From Thiodiazotropha sp040507005 (GTDB taxonomy: Bacteria > Pseudomonadota > Gammaproteobacteria > Chromatiales > Chromatiaceae), in NCBI GenBank assembly GCA_040507005.1, contig JBEVVS010000114.1, positions 46,219 through 110,218 on the forward strand: a stretch of 64,000 nucleotides of DNA, given 5' to 3'. Made by a program: the position numbers and the translations under genes. This document shows, one piece after another, positions 60,047 to 64,000 of the stretch. The notes beneath the pieces were generated by a model. The model saw only the letters and a program-made list of their open reading frames with translations, had not been told where the DNA came from and made no database searches. Position 1 is the first letter of the stretch; every line of letters begins with the position of its first letter.

Positions 60047-61260
60047 AAGCCACCTCTCAGTTTTCTTTCTCTGCGTAATGTTAATAATTCAAGAATCTGG
60101 TGCAGGGTAAGTCCGCCAACGACGACAATAATCAATATCTTGTAGAAAAGTGATATCAAATGTAATACCAATTCCTGGAATTCGGTATCATGACCCTCGA
60201 TTGCAATACTAGTTGTGGACCTGCGGCTGGCCATTTTTGCTGGTGTTAATGATGAAGGATGTATCCTGCCGCTTGTGGCAAACGCCTCTTTGGCTTCAGT
60301 ATGGCACCCCGATTGTCGACAGGTCTTGATTTTGTTGTCCCGTGATACAGGTGAATAGGGATCCTGGTGTGAGGATATACTGTGAGGTGAAAAGCCACTT
60401 TGATAGGGAGCATGACAATTAAGACAATTAGCGACAGCAGTGTTACCATAACGTATTGCCTTTCCATGAAAGGTGTCGTTAAATCCGATAACCACATCGA
60501 GGTCGTGATTATCCATCATGCTCTGATCGGCATGACACTGACTGCACATTTCGACAATCTGCTTGGATGATCTCCTGGTTAGGGTTCGATAGTTGATATG
60601 TTTGAAAAATCGCTCCGCCCATTCAGCAGATTCATGACACTGTAAACAGATTTTAAGAAAAACTATCGTTTCCTGTTCGTTTGAACCTTTGATTTGATAT
60701 GGTTTGTTTGTATGGCAGTACTTACAATCTGGCAAGTCGGTGATGGGACCTTTTATGTGGTTAGTTTTTCCATGCGCGCTACTAGAGAGTTCATCGACAA
60801 TATCAGAATGGCTGAATTTTCTGTTAGTGGATGGATCTACGATATGACAATCACTTGCACAGTCTACTTTGGAAATGTTTTTATGTGGCACCTCATCAAT
60901 GCCCGTATGGCAGCTGGAACATGAGAGTCTGCCGTGATAAGAGGCCTTGAATAATTCCTCATTAATATAGAAGATGCGCTTCACTACATTCTCATTATCA
61001 TCCTTGGTGTAGATGCCTAGGCCTGGCATATTGTGGCACATTAAGCAGTTTTCATCGTCACTTGCGATAGAAGCAAATGGTAAAAGATATACAATTAACA
61101 CCAGGGTTATTAAATGCCCCGCCTGATGGTTATTAATTAGATGAGTGTTCAGCTTGCGGATATTGACGAAAAGGAAAGAACTGGACAAGAGCAGAAGCAT
61201 GAATTCTGCGCTGTTTGTGTATTCTGTATCCATGTGCCGATCACCTATTGTTGACATCAC
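60043..61260 (-). CDS. Octaheme c-type cytochrome with CX3CH and CX4CH sites (cassette 1)
   Basis: 405 residues. Six ordinary heme motifs (CLMCH, CSSCH, CKYCH, CLQCH, CSQCH, CLNCH) plus CASDCH, which is CX3CH, and CRQSGCH, which is CX4CH. The first hydrophobic stretch is near the start and a second (HLITLVLIVYLLPFASIA) directly before the first heme looks like the real signal, so the true start may be internal. A C-terminal helix anchors it. It closely parallels the partial gene at 63046, unusual motifs included. Confidence 0.85.
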   Translation of the reverse strand: MMSTIGDRHMDTEYTNSAEFMLLLLSSSFLFVNIRKLNTHLINNHQAGHLITLVLIVYLLPFASIASDDENCLMCHNMPGLGIYTKDDNENVVKRIFYINEELFKASYHGRLSCSSCHTGIDEVPHKNISKVDCASDCHIVDPSTNRKFSHSDIVDELSSSAHGKTNHIKGPITDLPDCKYCHTNKPYQIKGSNEQETIVFLKICLQCHESAEWAERFFKHINYRTLTRRSSKQIVEMCSQCHADQSMMDNHDLDVVIGFNDTFHGKAIRYGNTAVANCLNCHAPYQSGFSPHSISSHQDPYSPVSRDNKIKTCRQSGCHTEAKEAFATSGRIHPSSLTPAKMASRRSTTSIAIEGHDTEFQELVLHLISLFYKILIIVVVGGLTLHQILELLTLRRERKLRGGL

Positions 61261-61305
61261 ATTTGGCTATCCTGTTTCATGGCTGGGATAATCTTGGTTT
61301 GAATG

Positions 61306-62205
61306 TCAGGATTTGTCATCCTTCTCGACACCGCCACCTTTAAGCAAATTAGGTATATAGAACTTCTGATATTTGTTGATCATCCCGACAACTTCGGTAC
61401 TCGTGAGCTCATGTAATCTGCGCTTTGGATAGCCAAGCCTGGTAAAAGGCAAGTAAGGCGTTTCCCTGATTGTATGACAGCCATCGCAGATCAGTGGATC
61501 CTCATTTACATTGCGATGTATTACTTTTTTCATTTTAGATTTTTGTGTATCGTTTAGACGACTCTCTTGCTTTAAGTATCGCTCTACAAAATCAAGTTCC
61601 TTGGCTCCGTTGATAAACTTGAAGTTGCCCTTGCTATCAGACTCTCCTGGAGAGATTTTGGCGGCATAGTTACCATACATCGATTCATCTAAAGTATTTA
61701 ATCCAGGGGGATTGGAGGTGATCTTCCCTGTTTGCTTGTCATACCAGCGGAATTCATATTTTGATGAGTTATTTGTTGGGCGTATGTGGCATGTTTCGCA
61801 AGCCATGTAGAATGCGTGCATATTAAGAAATGCGCGGATTGTCTTGGCGCGATCGTGTGGTACTGCGCCGTGACACCTGATGCATGTACTATTGTTGTCC
61901 GTTTCCACCTTCATACCAACATGATGAAAATGCCCCTTTACATATTGTTCCTCTATGACCATATAGCCGAGATCTGTAGTCGATGTGGTCTGTTGTTGTT
62001 TTAAGGATTTGATGAACTCTTTTTCCTCTTCAGTGGTTCCTTCTCCAAAAAAGGCATCGATCTCCTGATCAGCGATATCAATCGCCTGTTCACTCTGACT
62101 GGGTATAAATATAATTTGGTACAAGAAGTAACCATACCAAAGCGTAAATATCATAAGCGCGAGTATATATATGGTTCGTACGAATCTCTTAAATGTGTTG
62201 AGCAT
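61306..62205 (-). CDS. Triheme c-type cytochrome, membrane-anchored (cassette 2)
   Basis: 299 residues, one N-terminal transmembrane helix, three CXXCH motifs: CIRCHGAVPH, CETCHIRP and CDGCHTIRE. It is the paralogue of the gene at 58554 and has an extra ~35-residue acidic insert after the helix (FFGEGTTEEEKEF). It stands 45 bases after the octaheme gene of cassette 1 and 15 bases before the cytochrome b of cassette 2. Confidence 0.85.
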   Translation of the reverse strand: MLNTFKRFVRTIYILALMIFTLWYGYFLYQIIFIPSQSEQAIDIADQEIDAFFGEGTTEEEKEFIKSLKQQQTTSTTDLGYMVIEEQYVKGHFHHVGMKVETDNNSTCIRCHGAVPHDRAKTIRAFLNMHAFYMACETCHIRPTNNSSKYEFRWYDKQTGKITSNPPGLNTLDESMYGNYAAKISPGESDSKGNFKFINGAKELDFVERYLKQESRLNDTQKSKMKKVIHRNVNEDPLICDGCHTIRETPYLPFTRLGYPKRRLHELTSTEVVGMINKYQKFYIPNLLKGGGVEKDDKS

Positions 62206-62220
62206 CTATTTGTCCTTGAC

Positions 62221-63015
62221 TCAATGATTGTCGGCTATAATATCAGCTTCCAGGCCTTGCTCGATCATGACGCGTTTGTATTCGCCATAGTGCTCATGAA
62301 TCATCTCTTCCTCACTTAGGTACCCTGTGAGGAACACGGTTGCCATCGGAAATTTTTCCGGTGAATAGTGAACGTTGTACCAGTGAACGAAAAACAGGAA
62401 GATAGCAGCCAATAAAGCCTCGTCTGTGTGCATGATATAAAATGCATTCAATAATATGCCGGGCATGAATTGAGTAAATTCATCTCTGAACCACAGGGCG
62501 ACGCCGGCTGGACCAAGTATGGGGATACCCCAATAGGGTGCAAAATAGTCGAACTTCTCTTTCCAGGATATGCGATCATAATGCGGACGTTGATTGTTGA
62601 AGTAGAGCAAGTACTTGAACATGTCAGCTAGATCTAATATGTCTTTTTTGTTGGGGATCATCTCCATGGAAAAGAATTCTTTTATAATATTTCTGACTGA
62701 CAGTTGTTTTTCCCTGATCAATCTACCGACACGATATTTAAAGAATAGATATAGCCAGTAACCAGTATGAAAAATAAACAAACCCAATAACACGAGACCG
62801 GTAATGCGATGCACCCATGGGGCTGTATCGATGCCACCAAAAAAATTATATAGAGGTTTGGCCCAAGGCTGGTCATAGTATCTGAGTGGAAAACCGGTCA
62901 ATGCCAAAATGATTACACTTGTAAACAGCACTATATGCTGTACCCGTTGCATCAGAGAAAACCTAAAAAAATAGCGCTTTCCGTTCTTTACCGTGATTAT
63001 TGGATACCGTTGCAT
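62221..63015 (-). CDS. Cytochrome b (b561/FdnI-like), cassette 2
   Basis: 264 residues with four main transmembrane helices. His ligand candidates are QHIVLF, VHRITG, IFHTGYW and FVHWYNVHYSPEKFP. It aligns with the gene at 59336 (LLYFNNQRPHYDRISWKEKFDYFAPYWG versus the ETKQPMGRFTYLEKLEYFSVWFG area). Extra residues at both ends. Probably the quinol-side subunit of cassette 2. Confidence 0.85.
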   Translation of the reverse strand: MQRYPIITVKNGKRYFFRFSLMQRVQHIVLFTSVIILALTGFPLRYYDQPWAKPLYNFFGGIDTAPWVHRITGLVLLGLFIFHTGYWLYLFFKYRVGRLIREKQLSVRNIIKEFFSMEMIPNKKDILDLADMFKYLLYFNNQRPHYDRISWKEKFDYFAPYWGIPILGPAGVALWFRDEFTQFMPGILLNAFYIMHTDEALLAAIFLFFVHWYNVHYSPEKFPMATVFLTGYLSEEEMIHEHYGEYKRVMIEQGLEADIIADNH

Positions 63016-63045
63016 ATACTGTTACTCAGTAAGAATGATTGAAAA

Positions 63046-64000
63046 CTAGGGTTTGTAACGAATGGGATTTCGTTGTTTCGCAAATGAGAAATTAGGGAAA
63101 AGTCTTCTCAATAACTCCAGAAATATGATAGTGACGAAGAAGTATATTACGCCAGCCATTAGATACTTAAAAAACTTAAGCATGTAGTGCTGCATGGGGT
63201 ATTTTTCTGGATCGTCGTAGTCAGTATGTACCTGGTAGCCGGAAATATTGTCACCTGCATCTTTATGGCAGTCGGATGACCTGCATGTGGCGGATATGTT
63301 TGCAGTGTGAGTAGCTGAAGTTAAAGACTCTTTGCCTTCAATGGAGTGTACGTTCTCACCATAAACAACATGACAATCTATGCAGTCAGGGGTTTCGTCT
63401 GATCCAAAATATGTGGCTTTGCCATGGAATGTTTCCCAATATGATGCGACAACGTTTGCTTGTAGATCATGTCTGCGTTGAAATTTATTATCACCATGAC
63501 ATTTTGCGCATAACCTGACTATTTCAGATGAAACCCGCATTTTTTGCAGTCTTGAGGTTACATGATTATAAAAATCCTCCGCAAAATCTCCGGTTTGGTG
63601 GCACGTTTTACACCTGCTGAGACCTCGTTCCGATATGCCTGCGGCGTGTCCCTTGAAAAATGAGAGCGGTCTATATAAAGGTTGATCGTGGCAATCAGTG
63701 CAATAGGGGTAGTCATCAGGATATTTCACGGCTTTTGCATCCCCGTGATTGGCGCCATGAACGCTGTTTGTCAATATCTCTGCCACTGGCTTATGGGTAA
63801 ATTTTTCGTTGCCGGAAGGTTCGGTTAGATGGCACTCGATAGTACAGTCGACTTTTTTTGCAGGATCATGTGGGATTTTTTCAATATCGATATGACAGTC
63901 CTTGCACTGTATACGTTTATGAGGGCCTTTTTTAAAAAGCCCCTGGTTAATGTAGTAGAGTCTGAAATCACCAGCTTCATCAATGCGACTAAGGCCTCTA
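63046..64000 (-). CDS. Octaheme-type c cytochrome, 5'-truncated by the window edge (cassette 2)
   Basis: The frame stays open to base 64000, so the N-terminus is outside the window. Seven heme motifs are visible: CKDCH, CTIECH (CX3CH), CTDCH, CKTCH, CAKCH, CIDCH and CRSSDCH (CX4CH), and the missing first one is expected upstream. The order and the two unusual motifs match the gene at 60043. A C-terminal transmembrane helix (VIYFFVTIIFLELL) ends it. Confidence 0.85.
   Translation of the reverse strand, partial: RGLSRIDEAGDFRLYYINQGLFKKGPHKRIQCKDCHIDIEKIPHDPAKKVDCTIECHLTEPSGNEKFTHKPVAEILTNSVHGANHGDAKAVKYPDDYPYCTDCHDQPLYRPLSFFKGHAAGISERGLSRCKTCHQTGDFAEDFYNHVTSRLQKMRVSSEIVRLCAKCHGDNKFQRRHDLQANVVASYWETFHGKATYFGSDETPDCIDCHVVYGENVHSIEGKESLTSATHTANISATCRSSDCHKDAGDNISGYQVHTDYDDPEKYPMQHYMLKFFKYLMAGVIYFFVTIIFLELLRRLFPNFSFAKQRNPIRYKP

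Noticed and set aside
1..64000. tRNA, rRNA, CRISPR arrays or prophage
   Set aside because: No cloverleaf, rRNA text, regularly spaced direct repeats or phage structural genes were seen; the only mobile-element trace is the solo IS3 OrfA.

Overview
The window looks like a chromosomal segment of a sulfur-oxidising gammaproteobacterium. The arguments are a gammaproteobacterial gene order for the mre/mrd-rlpA-dac-lipBA cell-wall block, an mla operon, trxA-rho, and a sulfur and cytochrome accessory gene set of the kind seen in Chromatiales-type and sulfur-symbiont genomes. The lineage is an inference from gene content; no rRNA or tRNA gene is present to test it.

Layout. 1-1254 is the 3' end of an Ig-like-domain surface protein. 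1504-3886 is a phospholipid-transport operon mlaFED plus a STAS protein, with mlaC missing. 4112-9401 holds trxA, rho, a murU-type nucleotidyltransferase and a two-gene GCS-like ligase/M14 hydrolase pair. 9422-19970 on the minus strand is one long cell-shape and lipoylation block (mreBCD, mrdA, rodA, mltB, rlpA, dacC, DUF493, lipB, lipA). 20191-22402 carries a DUF5666 lipoprotein and a DUF6502 protein. 22902-26197 is gatCAB, and 26263-28488 is a secreted metalloprotease with a GlyGly-CTERM-like tail.

28489-41958 is the most interesting part, a probable thiocyanate-utilisation island. It has a solo CbiM-like cobalt/nickel permease, a methyltransferase, an orphan GlcF-like Fe-S protein and a CynR-like LysR regulator. 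Divergent from the regulator are a three-subunit cobalt-type thiocyanate hydrolase (scnBAC) with its P15K-like activator, and an ABC transporter with two near-identical permeases. A sulfur-relay set (DsrE2-like, TusA, SQR-like flavoprotein, DUF1641) follows. A ~65 bp promoter block is repeated with identical geometry upstream of the cobalt permease and of scnB. It contains ATAG-N7-CTAT (a LysR-type box) 29 bp before TTGGAC. This suggests that the metal supply and the metalloenzyme are switched on together by the LysR protein. The implied chemistry is uptake of SCN-, hydrolysis to COS plus ammonia, COS hydrolysis elsewhere, and oxidation or relay of the sulfide sulfur.

41937-54907 contains an SLC13-type anion transporter with a divergent LysR gene flanked by matching palindromes, an aorABCD-like tungsten aldehyde oxidoreductase operon, a deletion scar joining a GDSL hydrolase 5' part to a molybdenum-cofactor-carrier 3' part, and a translationally coupled SDR-hydrolase-pyruvate kinase run. 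From 55003 to the right edge, all on the minus strand, is an electron-transfer locus. Two paralogous three-gene cassettes (octaheme c, cytochrome b, triheme c) are followed by an NHL-repeat protein and a 20-heme cytochrome built from five tetraheme modules. This resembles a quinol-to-periplasm or extracellular electron conduit.
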